Of a stretch of 64,000 bases of DNA, positions 22,641 to 35,360 are shown piece after piece. Made by a program: the position numbers and the translations under genes. The notes under the pieces were generated by a model. The model was given only the letters and a program-made list of their open reading frames with translations, was not told where the DNA came from and searched no databases. Numbering within the stretch: position 1 is the first letter of the stretch; each line of letters starts with the position of its first letter. The stretch is from Rostratula benghalensis (Eukaryota; Chordata; Aves; Charadriiformes; Rostratulidae). The DNA lies in the NCBI GenBank assembly GCA_013399305.1, contig VXAI01000195.1, positions 267,926 through 331,925 on the forward strand, written 5' to 3'.

Positions 22641-24730
22641 TGAAGGCTTGCAGCTCTTTCCCAAGAGTTCAGTCTGCCTCTTGAAGCAGCCATGGGCACT
22701 CCTTACAGCTTCCACTTCAAGGCAGTATGAGCATCCTTCTCTGCTCCAGCAGAGCTTTTCATCGACAGCTACAGCCCATCCCGACACTTTGCAGAACACA
22801 CTCAGTGTTGCCTCTTCCATTGCTGCAGCTGTGGCAGCTGGATCTGAGGATTGACCTCGAAATAACAACAGGGCCATGCTGTGAAGATCCTATATGAAAC
22901 AACCGTGAAAAAAAAAAAAAATCTTTGTTGCTGTTACTAAAAGTACTACCAGCAACACTTTGTCCTAGCTGGGTTTCAAGGCCAGAGGTGCCCAGGGGGC
23001 ATACATGTCAGAAGTGCAAGGCACTGCAGCTCCAGGAAGCTCCTCTGAAAATACCAGCCCCAAAATCTTAGGGGACTGCCCAGTGTTTTGTCTCCTCCTG
23101 CGTTTGTTATGTCACTCTTGATTTGTGCAATGAAAAAAAAAAAAAATAAATAAGAATTTTGGGCCCCTTTGTGCCAATGTATAAATTTTGCAGATGTAGG
23201 ACCATTGTGTTCCAGCTAAAAGGGTTAAATAGACATTGTGACTTCACAAACAGAGAGAATTGGCCACCTCACCTTTGAAGTGCTGCTCGCCACCACTCTC
23301 TACCTGTGGTTTTGTGCCCCTTTAAGTGTGTCATTAAGTACCTGCCCATACCTGCACATCAGGCAAGGATCTGATGACAAGGCAGGTTGCATCCCTGTGC
23401 TCGCTGAGCTACGCTAGCAGAATACCACCAGCAGGGAAGGGGAGCTCACAGGCTTCACTGAGCATTATCACATCAGATGGAAACCCTTTTGAGCACCCCA
23501 GAGACATGCTGTCCTTGCTGGAGCACTCTAAAATCCATGTAAAGTCCACATCTTTGCTGCAGTTGCTTCCTTGCAAGCTAATTTTTTATCAGTACTCAGC
23601 TGCACCGTATCCCACTCTGCTCTCAGAGCAAGGCTCCACGGAGGAGGTGGCCTCTGGTCAATCAGCTTGATGTGCCACCACTTCTGCCCCAGGATTTCTG
23701 CAAATACCACTGCTTAGCCCTCATCCTCCAGTGCAATTTTGCTGAAGAAAGATGCCTTCCCTTCTCTGGGGAACTGTGGGCAAATGTCTGGGGAGCCCCA
23801 AATTATTTGTAACCATCTTTTTATTTCCTGGACTCTATCCTCTTCTCCTTCAAGTGCTTTTTCATGTTTTTGAATGAATCCATGAAGCACCTCAAGCAGC
23901 GTGGCCATGGCTGTCTCCATTCATATGCAAATGAAATTGGGCTTGAGCTTGAACATCTTTTGTTCACCCAGCCCCGTGCATATGTGTATATGGATGTAAT
24001 ACTGGGTTTTAATGTTCTGCTGGGGCTTTTTTCCAGGCTGGTCTACCTGGTCTTCTGGTCTACCAGGGACTGCTGGTCAGATCTTCGGAGAGGAGATCAG
24101 CAAAAGGAAAGGGGCAGAGGCAGGTGGGTTTTCCCCTCCAGGTCAACACAAATTCCACCCCACTTCTCTGGTTCCCTCCTGCACAAACAGGACAATCTTG
24201 TCGAAGGGCTGGAGTGAGTCCTAAGGGAAAAACAAAAGCTGGGAGGACGGGTGAGGAAAGCAAGCCATGCACAGCGATGCTCCTGGCAATCTCAGATCCA
24301 GACTTGTATGGGAAGAACCAGACCCATTTCTACCAAAACTCTGTGCAGGGTAGGAGATGAGACAGGGTAATAAAAAGGTGACAAAAATGCCTTTATTTTT
24401 GCTGTGAGGATAAGCAAGATGCTTATGTCTTCAACTTCCAATTTTCATGCACTGTTAATCCAGGGAATGGAGGGGCCAATACAGTCCAAAAGCCAGGACA
24501 TCTCACAAAGGTTACTCATGACTCTTTCAGGAAAAAAAAAGAATAGCTTTTTCTTTAGTGTCACAATAGCTTAGAGTTCAACACATGCCATGGAGCCAGT
24601 ATTGTGGTCACCTATCAGCCAGGAATGCCCTGCAAAGGTAGCACAGAGCATGAGAACGAGGAGCTGGAAAGAGCCTTGGCTTCGAGGTGGATATAATCAA
24701 GGATCTTCTGAAACCATGGTGCTGAACTGA
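22641..24730. other. unique non-coding DNA
   Basis: No transposon is recognised. There are poly-A runs at about 22908-22921 and 23132-23145. The minus-strand frame 23714-23920 (68 codons) has a fairly protein-like composition; it has a stop codon directly before its ATG and no domain I recognise, so I do not call it a gene. Confidence 0.5.
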
Positions 24731-24805
24731 GACATCCTGCTTTAGCAGGGGACTTGGACTAGATGATCTCTAGAGGTCCCTTCCAACCCATCATGATTCC
24801 ATGAT
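24731..24805 (+). mobile_element. CR1 LINE 3' terminal fragment (group A)
   Basis: 75 bp only: 'catcctgctttagcagggga', 'ctagatgatctctagagg', 'tcccttccaaccc', then 'gattccatgat'. An extreme 5' truncation of a group A copy. Confidence 0.88.
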
Positions 24806-25257
24806 CCCTGGAGTGGTCCTACTATGCCCATAGAAAATGAACATGCCCTGTGGCTACACAGTCTCAACACTGAAGAGCCAATATTCCATGACCTGAAAAC
24901 AATATAACCAGGGGATTTTCACATCTTCTAGAAAACCACCAGCACCTGCAGTGAAAAGAGCTGGGTATACCCGATACCTCAGAGGCACTGGTGCTTTCAA
25001 GATACATGCAGTCCTGGGAATAAAGGGTTTTAAAATTAAATATTCTAATTTCTATGGGCATTGTTTAGGCCTGAGCCCCTTTCTGTTTCTGCCATGCTCC
25101 TATTCATGGCTTTTTGCTCTTGTATGGTGATGGTGAACTCCTCACTGAACCTCCCCGAGAAGCACAGCCCTGTGCCCCTGCCAGCTGAATGTTGCTGAGT
25201 ATCTCCAGTAATTAGCCACACCAGCTCCAGGAGTTCTCAGGCCTTGCCAGGTTTTGA

Positions 25258-25380
25258 ACATATCTTTACATATAGTATTTATATATATATATATGTGAGT
25301 ATGTATTAATATATACTTATTTTAGCTTTAATATTTTTTCAAAAGTTATTTAAGGAACTTATAACTGCTATAATTTGCTT
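25258..25380. repeat. AT-rich low-complexity tract with (TA)n
   Basis: Contains a (TA) dinucleotide run at about 25281-25295 within a strongly AT-rich 120-bp stretch, seen directly. Confidence 0.75.
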
Positions 25381-26224
25381 TTTTCTCTAGGATGAGATGA
25401 CTTGAGCAGTTACTCCGGGCTGTGAAGCACTCAGGTGCCTGCTATCTACACTGCTATTTTGGGTTTATTTTAGTTAGATTATTACCCACTTCTTTTAGCT
25501 TAAGTTGGGCTTTGCTTTGTGCACTTGCATGATTTTCCCCTCTGTTAAAAAACTTGCATCATGTGGAGAGACGTTCAAACAAACCTGAATAATCACGGCA
25601 CAGCTAACTGCATTGACCAATGGGAGAGGGAAGAAGGTAGCCCATAAACAAGCCCGAGCTAGAAATGTATAAAAATAACCCTAAATGAACCCAAAATGGA
25701 AGGGGGACAGTTCCTGTTGTGCAAGGCCCCTGGGAACCTGATGGCTCCCCGTGATATGGCGTTGGAAGGGGGGAGAATGAACACCACGGGAAGGGATGGA
25801 GATGGAGGACCAGGGTTTCATTACCTTTTGCTTTGTACCTCCAAAGCAGAAGAGATGTCACTGCCCATAAAACAGGTCCATGAGGGACGGTTTGTGCTGG
25901 GCTTCCCTGGTGCCAGAATGTAACCATTTTGATTTCTTTGAGCCTAAAATTAAGAGAAAAATGACCAAAACCTCTTAGTTTGGGAAACCTCCCTGCCCAC
26001 TCATCCACCTGCCCATAGTTTATAATTAAAGTCACCCTCTTGTGAGCATCCAAGGAAAGGCAGAGGTCCTCCTGGCGTGCTCCGTTGTCCTGGCAGCTGG
26101 AAATGCTGTTTAAACACAGATAGCTCCTTTCTGTCCTAAGGAGCATGAATCTCTGTGCCGATGGTGACATCTGTCCCTCTGAGTACCTATGTGGTGATGC
26201 CAATCCCTCCCCATCCTGATTTTG

Positions 26225-26300
26225 GGCAGAGGGAAGGGAAGGGACAGAGGGGAAGGAGAAGGGGAAGGGGAAGGGGAAAGGAAAAGGGAAGGGGAAGCAT
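26225..26300 (+). repeat. (GGGGAA)n-like purine tract
   Basis: About 75 bp of almost only G and A, with several GGGGAA units at 26258-26277. Such tracts can form triplex or G-quadruplex structures and lack stop codons on the C/T strand, which explains the long open frame there with its repeated Pro-Phe residues. Confidence 0.85.
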
Positions 26301-27638
26301 CTGTTCCCCCCCCCGCAGGTACCTAACAAAAGCCATGGCAGCAGGGTGAGTGGTGTCTGCCTGGGCACGTGAGTGATGCAGCCCCCATGAGACTTGTTTC
26401 CTCTGGACTGGGAGTTTGCAGACCAACACACAGCCCCACACTGCTGTCCAGTGCAGACCAGTTAAGGAAGCACTTTGGGAAGTGAGTCTCCAGAGAGGCA
26501 TTGCATGCTGGATGTGTCAGCCTGGCCCCTGTCTGGGTGATGCTGCCATGCCCTGGGGAGCGGTGCTCAAAAAATTGGGCCCCATTAGCCCAGAATTCCT
26601 GAACGAGAGCAAGAAAACTAGATTTACCTCCTGGCTACAAAGGCTCAGCCACCAACTCCTTTTCCCAAGGCTTGCTTGAAAACCCAAGGGGAACAAGAGT
26701 GCCTGTGGCGAGAGACTGCCTGAAATGTGTGGAGGTTGGTGCTTTTTTTTTTCCCTTTTAATTTTAAACATGACTTTTTAATTCTAAATTAAACATCCAG
26801 AGTCTCCTCCCACCTGATGAATGGCAGATGCTACGTCTTACTCCACTGGCTTGGCTTTTCATGTAAGCATTCCTCACAGAGGACATGCTTGGGTTAAAAA
26901 GAGTAAATGATTTTGATGCACATGTGACACGTGTCTGTCTGCTCCTGGACAAGCTGTGCCCAGGATGCCTGAAGTCACTGGTGGGACTGGAAAATTCCCT
27001 CACACTTCCTCACTCCAGTGCTCCTGGCAGAGGACACTGCCAGCGTCTCCCACCCCATGAAATGATAACACAGAACACCCCCAAGGCAATTACAGCCCGG
27101 AGATAACACGTAATTTGCAGTGTTGCCGTAAATTGACAGCTTCGTGTGAAACAAGATAACAGCTTGTGCTAATGAACGTGTGATTTACAAACTGCTGGGA
27201 CCCAGGGTGTTTTTTAGGTGACATAAGAGCCCGTGTGAGGGCAGATCAGGGGTATGCGTTACCTGGGGCTCATCTCACACCACATCTGCCCCCTCTGCAG
27301 AAGAAACCCCTGGGCTGTGGGTTATTGCCGTGGGTAGGAGACAGTTTGGCATTGAAATGACTGTATCTGATAAGTTTTTTAAGTCAATCTCTAAATTTCT
27401 AAACAGGCGATTAGCGGGAGAAAGGATTTCCACGCAGAACACTTAATCATTTTTTTGCTAATTGTCAAGGATCAGGAGTAAGGACCTGCAGTTGCATATT
27501 AGTAGCAGCATTAGATACTAGTGCAGCTGGTTTAACAGGAATGTCATCACTCTCTTAAGATACTTGACATGGAAAAGCCCCAATATTTTAATTTTTTCCT
27601 GGAATACAGTGCTCCGTTTCCCCAGGTTTTGTTTTCAA

Positions 27639-27722
27639 AAGCTGAGACATTGTTATAGTTTCTGAAATGCAATATTACACAAGCTGAGACATTGTTATAG
27701 TTTCTGAAATGCAATATTACAC
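27639..27722 (+). repeat. perfect tandem duplication, 2 x 42 bp
   Basis: Units 27639-27680 and 27681-27722 are identical over all 42 bases, starting 'aagctgagacattgttatag'. Perfect identity implies a recent duplication or an assembly artefact. The unit itself is AT-rich and not recognisable as a transposon. Confidence 0.95.
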
Positions 27723-30700
27723 CAGAACCATTTCCTTTCAAACAAAAGATGGATCTCTTCCAAGCTGTTGAACTTCCAAAAGTTTGAATTCTTCAGCTAA
27801 AAAAAAAAAAAAAAAAAAAAAATTATGTCTGAGGACTTCTAACAAGAGCATCACAATTATACTTAGCCAGCCGCTTGGGATTTCTCTGTACAGTGGCTTG
27901 ATTCATGGGGGAAATTAACTTGTTTAAAAGTAACAGTTTTTAATAGAAATGTTCTGCTGACTGTTCTCCTTGCACGTTTAGCTGGAATCTGTTTTGGCAC
28001 TACATCAGGTCCTTGAGGCTGGGATGAGCTCCATGCTCTGCACCCACTGAGCGGATCCTGCCCACAGCCTGCTACAGCAACACAACTCATACTGAGAAGG
28101 CTACTGTAATTGTCTTTAAAATTCCCAACTATTTAAAGTCTTGAAAACTTCCAAAGTCAGCATTAGAAAAAACCCGAAATGCAATAAATTAATGAGAAAC
28201 AGAGAATGAATCATTAAAATTGCATCACTGCGACGTGTTCCTGACCACATCTCCCTTAATGTTCTCACCGTCTGAACAATTGATTAAGAAAAACACCGCA
28301 GTACCCTAAAAATTGGAAACAGTTAAGAAGAAACAGGATTAGCAAAGTCTTACAGGAAAGGTCAATTATTTCTCCCAATTTATTGCTAACCTGACATCTG
28401 TAAACAAATCACTAGAGGAACTCCCCGAAGACTGCATTCTGTCCAACAAGACATCCTAATTAATGAGGATGCGCTATGCAAACACAAACAGAAGAAAGCA
28501 GAGATAACATCTAAACCCACCCTTGAAAAGATACAGTGGAAATGGTTACCCAGGAGGCTGGGGGGAGATCGATAGATGAGAAGAAGATTCGGAAGAGTCA
28601 GAATTCGCCGTGGGGTAAAGGCGAATAATCTTTGCAGTTGCCAGATCTAAGGTGGCAAAATGAATCAAATTAGTTCAGAGAGGGCTTGCCGAGGCTGTCT
28701 TTGAAATGAAAGAGGGCTGCAGTCCCTCCATTGTGCTTCATGGCAGCCGAGGCCTCAGCCAGGGCTCTCGGGGTCCCTGCCCACATGGCTTTAGACGCTC
28801 TTGGACTTCATGAGCATCCCATTGTCCTCCAGCATCTCTGAAGGCCAAGTCATCATGCTTGAAGAGCACTCAGAGTTGGTGCCTGATCCTGCCATTGTTC
28901 CAGCCGAGTTCCCAGACCCAAAGGTCATGCTTTTTCTCCTCTCTGGCTGCCGGCTGGTGGCTGTGTCTCCAGAGCTGCAGGCAGGGCAGCATCCTTCTCA
29001 CCAGCCAAATCCGCCAGCAGCCGGGCACCATGCCTGCCCCAGAGGTCTCCACGAGCAAGGCTGGATTGTGGCAGCTAGTATTAAAGATTCCTCTTCATCA
29101 GCATCCCAATGATTAAATATGTATAGAGGCATCTGAGATCTAATTTAGTTCTTTTGTGTTGTAAATTCCTTTTCTCATTGGCTTTTTTTTTTTCTTTTTG
29201 AGCAGCTTATAATTAAGACCTTCAGACAGAGCTTGGCATGGCCGGAAACCAGCCACGGTGGAGTTATATCCCACTTGTTTAAAGTGCATCCCCCTCTCCT
29301 AGTCAACCAAGAGATTCTTCTTTATTAATTCCAGTAACGATTTGATTTCCTTCTTAATGAACAGCGTGACACTGCATTGAGTCACTGATGTGCAACTTGA
29401 CGGGTTTTTTTCCCTCCATTTTGGAAAGTTTTCAAAATATTTATAAATTTTAAAAGGAGCAGAGAAAGAAAGAAAATAAAGTTGCATTGTGTTTATTTGG
29501 CCAGCGCTCCCCCTTCTCTTTCTCATCTGTGGGAACTATAATTCATTCCATTGTCCCCGTCTGCCACAGGGCTGCCTCCAGCAGGCAGATGGATGCCCAG
29601 TGTCCCCTCTCCTCTCCATTCATCCCTCTTTGCCAAGCAGCTCTGCCAGGATGCAGCCAAGTGCCAAGGGCTGTACTGGGGTAAGGGAGCCCACCTGGGG
29701 GTAAGGGGTACCCCACCAAGGATCAGAGACCCCTGCACCCACTGACCCGCACCTTGGGGGTGTTCTTTGATGGGGGTTATTGTCACTGTGAGGCTTTGGG
29801 AGGTGATTTGAGGTCTTTGGGTAGGGATGAATCCAACCCAATGCACATACACCCCACAGGAGCTGATGGAAATTCCTGTAGGAATCCATAGGGTTCCTCC
29901 CAGCCCTTCAGTACCCCCAAATGCCAGGGAGAAGCAGTCTTTTCTTCTTGCCTCTGATGCCAATAACCAAGAAAGCTTTCAGAGCTATAGAAATGCCCAG
30001 AAAGCCTCTGCCTCCAGACACTGGTGGGTCCTTTGGGACTTCTGTAGCCTCATGGTTAGGAGGTGTTGCTTCACCCTGTGTCCTTGGGACAGTGCTGCAC
30101 TCGGGACCTGAGCTCAGCCTGGGGGAATCCACATGAAGGATTTCAAGAGCTGTCACCCACATGGAGGGAACAAGTGGGTGCTGAGCTGACTGTGGGAGGA
30201 GATGGCACCGAACACCCTTAGCAAGGGAAGCATCAGTCTCGCCCAGAAAGTGACTCCCCAGCTGGATGCTGCAGTTGCAGCTGAGAGGTGATGATCCTTC
30301 CAGTCTTGTCAGTCCAGAAAGTCAACAGAATTGCAAGGATGGTGGGTAACCAGAGATGAGATTCCACAAGAAGCACTTGGAGGCAAACAAATGCCCTGCG
30401 GCTTCAAAGCAGACTTCCCAGGGGCCTGCACCAAGGCAGAGAAGTCTTGGTGGGAGATGTCTTTGGCAAGGTGGAGCATGCTTCTGAGGACCAGGGATGG
30501 ACGCTCAGGTCTGATCCAGCTCTTGCCAGGTGAGACAAGAGACTCTCTGAGTACCTGAAGCAGACCTGAATCCTCAACCCTCAAATGCAAACCCCAAAAC
30601 TCAGGTCTTCAGCAGGGCTGGGGGCACACAGAGAATGTGGCGTTGAGGCAGCACGACCTCAACAGTCAGTGGAGATCCCTAGCATGCTCTCAGCCCGATG

Positions 30701-33700
30701 TTTCTCAGAAAGGGTTTTTCCATCTCTGTTCCTAAGACGAGCAGTGGGAAGCTATTCCCATTTCTCTGAGCTCAGGGCTGGGAGTGCACAGCAGATGGCT
30801 CCTAAAAGCCCCGGGACACTCTGAACCCTAACATTGTCCACCCTCCAGCTCTGCCTGGGCTGAGTTGGGCCTCTCGGCTCCCAGCCAGTGCGGTGCCTCC
30901 AGCTCCTGCAAAATCTGCCGGCAGAAGCATCGCTCCCTTCTACAGCCGCGGTGTGCTCCGCAGCAAGGAGTGACTCTCCCTCCAGATGGCTGTAAAGGTT
31001 AACAAGGAATTTATTCAGAGTTACATACAAATCAGATTGTCTTTTTTTCTTTTTTCTTTTTTTTTTTTTTTCCCCCCGAGAGGGAGAACAAAAACAACCA
31101 CATAATTTCAAGCCCACACAGGCAGTGCAGCCTTCCAAGGTGGTTCAGTTGCTATAGACGACTGAGCTGTCACGCTGCCCCCCCCCCCCCGGCATCGTGG
31201 GGACCCGCCGTGAGTCAGGGGATGGGGGTGAGCCGCGCTTCCGTCCCCCCCGCGCCGCCCCCCAGCTTGGCACCCAGCTCCAGCCTGGCTCCTCACCTCC
31301 CTCCTGGGGTGTTCCGGGATGAGCTGGCTGCCCAGGCTGCCTTCCCACGGTGACAGGAAGAGCTGCGCTTCTCGAGGGTGGTGTCCGGTCCCATCTGGAC
31401 GTGGCCAGTGGAGACAGATGGCTCAACGGCGGCACCTGACTAAGTGGATGGGGTAGGTTCCTCTGCAGGGTGCTGAAAAACTGAAGAACTGGGGATCTGG
31501 GGCAGAATTTGAGATCTGACGGTGTTTTTACCACCCACAGTGGACACTCCACTCGGAGCTGCTCTTCCTCCATTGCTCTGCTCCATCTTCCCCCAGGCAC
31601 CTTTTGTTCTCATCTCATGGGAACCCCACAGCTGGTGACCAACTCATCATCATACTGCCTGCAGAACCTTGCTCATGGCCAGCCAAGGGGCTCATCCTCC
31701 GCACGCTCCCACTACTCCACTAGCCCATGGCTTGCACATCAGCTCTTCGGGACCAGAATCACCAGATCTCTTTGGTTTGGTCTGCAAATCTCTCAGCACA
31801 TCCCTGGGCTCCAAGTGGAAAGGGGCAGATGCAGAGAAACCTGATTTTAAATTGCCCTTCAAGGCTGACACTAAAAAGCACCGTGACACTGTGTGAGTGT
31901 GACACTGCAGAGGTCAGTAGCAGATGGGGATAAATAGGGAAAGAAGGGAGGTGTTCCTCTGTGACACCACAGGAGCTACAAGAACTTGGGGACATCGCTG
32001 TCAGGGAGGAAGCTGGGAACCCCCAAGGGGTCATTAGCACTGAGACCCAACTGTGAAGAGCTCGTCAGCGAAGATGAGCATCCTGCCTAGGTGCTGTGTG
32101 TCCCTGGGGAACAGTGCTACAGCTGGTCTCTGGGGAGGAACAGCCCTTGGGGACAATGGGACTATTCTGGTCTTTCCCAGTGGTGATGGACTCTGCATTC
32201 CGGGTAGCGAGCTCCCAGTTCCCCGAGGGCCGAGACATGAATTACAGCTGCATATGGAGTCATTTCACCAGCCTGATAAACCTCCCCCAAAACCTTAGTA
32301 AAATAAATTTTTAGAGGTTTCAGATGGAACTGGGGTCAGAGACGGAAAGGTCACCGAGGACACTACCAGCCCTGTGAAAAAAACGTGGCGCTCCAACAAA
32401 ACCAACACAGTAATAAAGCATCGTGGGACACATTGGCAGGTGTCACTCATTTCCTGCTGCTTCACTCCCAGCATGCACAACACTGAGGGTTGCCCAGACA
32501 CACACAAAAAATTCCCAATTTTTGGTCCAGGGCTGCTCTGCTGGCCCTGCTGCCAGAGCAGTGGCCTGCCCCTCATCATTTTATAGAGACAGAAATGATG
32601 AGAGCACAGAGGCTGAATTTGGGGGGGCAGGAAGAGGAAAAACATTTCTTCCTCCCCTCCCAGAGAAAAGGTAATTTTTCATCAGGTTCCCAGTGATTGC
32701 CTCTGGGCTTATAGTGGGGAGGAAGGTGAACAGAGAAGTTTGATTTTGATTTGCAGAAGGAAAACACAGGCTCAGCTCTGCAAGGGGGGTGGGGTAGGGG
32801 GTCGAAGCATTATCTGATATTTTAAGAGAAGTACTTTGGGGCAGATTGAATCCTGCCATTCTTGCCATGCAGCCTTATCGATGAAAAGAAGCTGATGCCT
32901 CAGCTACTTGGATGGAAGGTGCTTCTCTGGCCTTCTCTTACAGATGCCAGCCTAAGAAATGAATGGGTTCATCCCACCCTGGACACAACTGCTCTGCCTT
33001 GTGAGTTCAAGACAAAAACTAGCCAATATGCTCACCTGGAAATTTTTTAAGCTCTTTAACAGAACCCAGATCGCTTGGTTTTGTGTCATCACTCTCCTGG
33101 TAAGCCCCACAGTCGAATGGGGAAGAGCAGGAGGACGAGCACAAGGAGAAGTTATAGTTAGCTATTATCAGTACCAAGAAGCAGCAGAGCGCATGCCACA
33201 TTAGGAACAGGATTATAAAATGTGTTCCTCGGCTGTACATTTGCAACATGTGTGTCGTCTTTTTTAGCATTGGTGTGCTGCAGCATAATCCAAAATCTGG
33301 CACCGTGGGTTTTCTCCCCCCAAGCCTGTCCTGTTACCCAAATTGATTTGGCTTAAAACATTAGTTCCCTTGGGCGTCTGTTATTCACAGACCTCGCGAT
33401 GCCAATTGAACAGCTTCCAGGAGCTCTGATGTCTCTCTTTTTATTTTATTTTTTTTAATACTGTGAATCACTTCATTCCATCCACCTTCTGTAACAATTC
33501 CCTGGAGAGTATTGATTCTGCCAAGCATCTGCTCATGCAGGAAAACCATGGCCATTCCTTCACTGGAAGTTTTCACTCCTTATGGTCATTAAAAGCCCTT
33601 CAATCCCATTTCCCGACAAGATCTTGGGGGAATGTATCAAAACACCTTGTCCCCACAGGTATCTGTTGTGTGCATTGCCTGGAGCCTGTTCACGCTGCTC

Positions 33701-33904
33701 CCAGATGCTCGATGCCCACTGGGACCAAAAGAAGCCACTGGTGCTCTTCTCACCCATTCCCTTCTATGGGTCATAGTTTTCTCATCGGCTTCCCCAAAAT
33801 TTCCCCGAGACCCGACACAGAGGCATACTGCAATAGGAGAGAAAGGGTTTGGAGAGTGAAATGACAGCTTTTGTTGATGCTCTCAAATTATTTAGCATAT
33901 TAAG
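27723..33904. other. repeat-poor non-coding DNA, 6.2 kb
   Basis: No gene and no recent transposon recognised. Homopolymers include 24 A at 27799-27822, a T-rich tract at 31040-31072 and 13 C at 31178-31190. The 28100-28700 and 29100-29500 parts are AT-rich and look like possible conserved non-coding DNA. Open frames at 29523-29963 and 31145-31600 lie in C/G-rich parts without domain signals. Confidence 0.45.
31040..31077. repeat. polypyrimidine tract
   Basis: T-rich run with occasional C ending in six C, seen directly. Such tracts can be reverse-transcribed tails or simple low-complexity DNA; no element body is attached. Confidence 0.7.
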
Positions 33905-34358
33905 GACAAGGGCTGACTGTGAGGAACTGTAGAAGGACCTTGTGATGAGTGACTGGCCAAGAAAATGACAGGAGGAATTCAGTGTGGATAAATGGTGGGG
34001 CACGTGGAAGAAACCATTCCCAACTTGAGAAATAAAACGATGGCTTCTGAGCTGACTACTCACTCTCAGGAACAAGATCTCGGGGTTATAATTGATAGTT
34101 CTCCAAAAACATCAGCTCATTGCTCAGCAGAGATTAGGAAAAAAAGATAAAAATTAAAGCATCTTGAATGTTAGGGATTACTCAGAGAAGAACAGAGAGC
34201 AAAACAGGGAAAAATCATGCTGTTGCTGTATAAATCCCCTGTGCACCTACGTGTTGAACACTGTGCAGGTGAAAAGGGATGCAACAGAGCTGGGAAAGCT
34301 TCGAAGAAATGTGGGAAGGATGACTAATCAAGCTGAATGGCTTTTGTGCATGGAATGA
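33905..34358 (+). mobile_element. ancient CR1-type LINE ORF2 fragment (group D)
   Basis: Words such as 'cacgtggaagaaacca', 'aacaagatctcggggttat', 'aattgatagttctcc', 'aaaacatcagctca' and 'ctgtataaatcccctgtgc' match, by memory, the ORF2 C-terminal region of old sauropsid CR1 elements: the 'QDLGVIIDSS' block followed by the 'LYKSxVxPxxEYC' block. Frameshifts and stops are frequent and the similarity ends before the 3' UTR. It is older than the group A-C copies, judging by its decay and AT richness. It is not a host gene. Confidence 0.72.
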
Positions 34359-35360
34359 GGACACAGGTGGGGAGCTCCAAGCTGGAGCTTCCACCCATGA
34401 TGACAAGCCTTTTCCCACCCACTGGGAGCCAGCCGATGGCCATGGCTCAGCCCCTGACTCAACAGCTCCTCGTCAGAGGGTAATTAAAGCCCACCCAGGT
34501 GCTTCCTCTGGGTTGGTATTTCTGCCGCCCCCTCCTCTTGCCATGGAGGAGCTGATGGCCACCACACATGTCACCGTGCTCCCCAGGCACCGCATGTCCC
34601 CCTTGCTGGGCAGGCAGCGTGGGCGCTGGAGAAGAGGAACTGGAGCGGCTTGGCAAAAGAGCAATGGAAAGTTGCCAAAAAAAATAAAATAAAAATAAAG
34701 GAGGAAGATTCTTCACCTTCTGTTCTTGTAATTCTGTGCTAGCAAATCTGGTGGGAGGAGGAAAAGGGAAAAAGGCAGAAAATCCAGCCCACTGATGGAG
34801 GTGGGATTATTGTGCTGGAACAAAAAAACCCCAAAAGCAAGAGATTTGGAACTAAACCCATCCGCCACCATTTGTCATGCTCAAGTCCGAATTCCAGTTC
34901 TTCTTAGACCTAACTCTGGGTAGGCCAGACACTGGGGGAAGATTTTATCCTTATAAAGGAAGGATGAGACCAAACAGCTTCTGGCATTTGGGATCAGGGC
35001 AATGCGGGATCAGCTGAAAAGAGAGGGAGAGATGCAGAGAGGCAGAAGGATGAGAGCAAGGACACACTCATGCCAAGGAAACACTTGTGCAAGTCAATGC
35101 TAATGAGGAGAGGGACAGGTAGGATGCACCCTGGGGACTTGTCACCAGCCAGGGTGGCACAGGAGAGGAGCATCACCTGCATCCTCACCACCTGAGCCAC
35201 CACGTCCACCACACATCTGCTGGTGGGAACTTGTTAACATGGAGTGAAACCACCACTCTTGTGGCAGAAGGAGCACCAGGCAGGAATGAGGTGGGGACTC
35301 AGGTGAGATGTTAACAAAACTGTTGCTTCTACAACTGTTGCTGTCCCTTCTCTTTGCCTT
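34359..35360. other. unique non-coding DNA
   Basis: No feature is recognised apart from an A-rich stretch at 34676-34702. Frames are short and overlapping. Confidence 0.5.

Larger units (their letters stand above)
24806..27638. other. repeat-poor non-coding DNA
   Basis: No interspersed repeat and no gene recognised. It contains an AT-rich patch with (TA)n at about 25258-25380 and a GGGGAA-type purine tract at 26225-26300. The 275-codon minus-strand frame at 25604-26431 passes through that purine tract and is rejected as a gene. The part at 27060-27560 is rich in AT words and GATAA motifs and may be conserved, which I cannot test. Confidence 0.45.

Noticed and set aside
25604..26431. 275-codon minus-strand open frame, the longest in the window
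   Set aside because: It runs through the GGGGAA purine tract, giving a Pro-Phe repeat, has no domain, and its length is explained by lack of stops in that tract.
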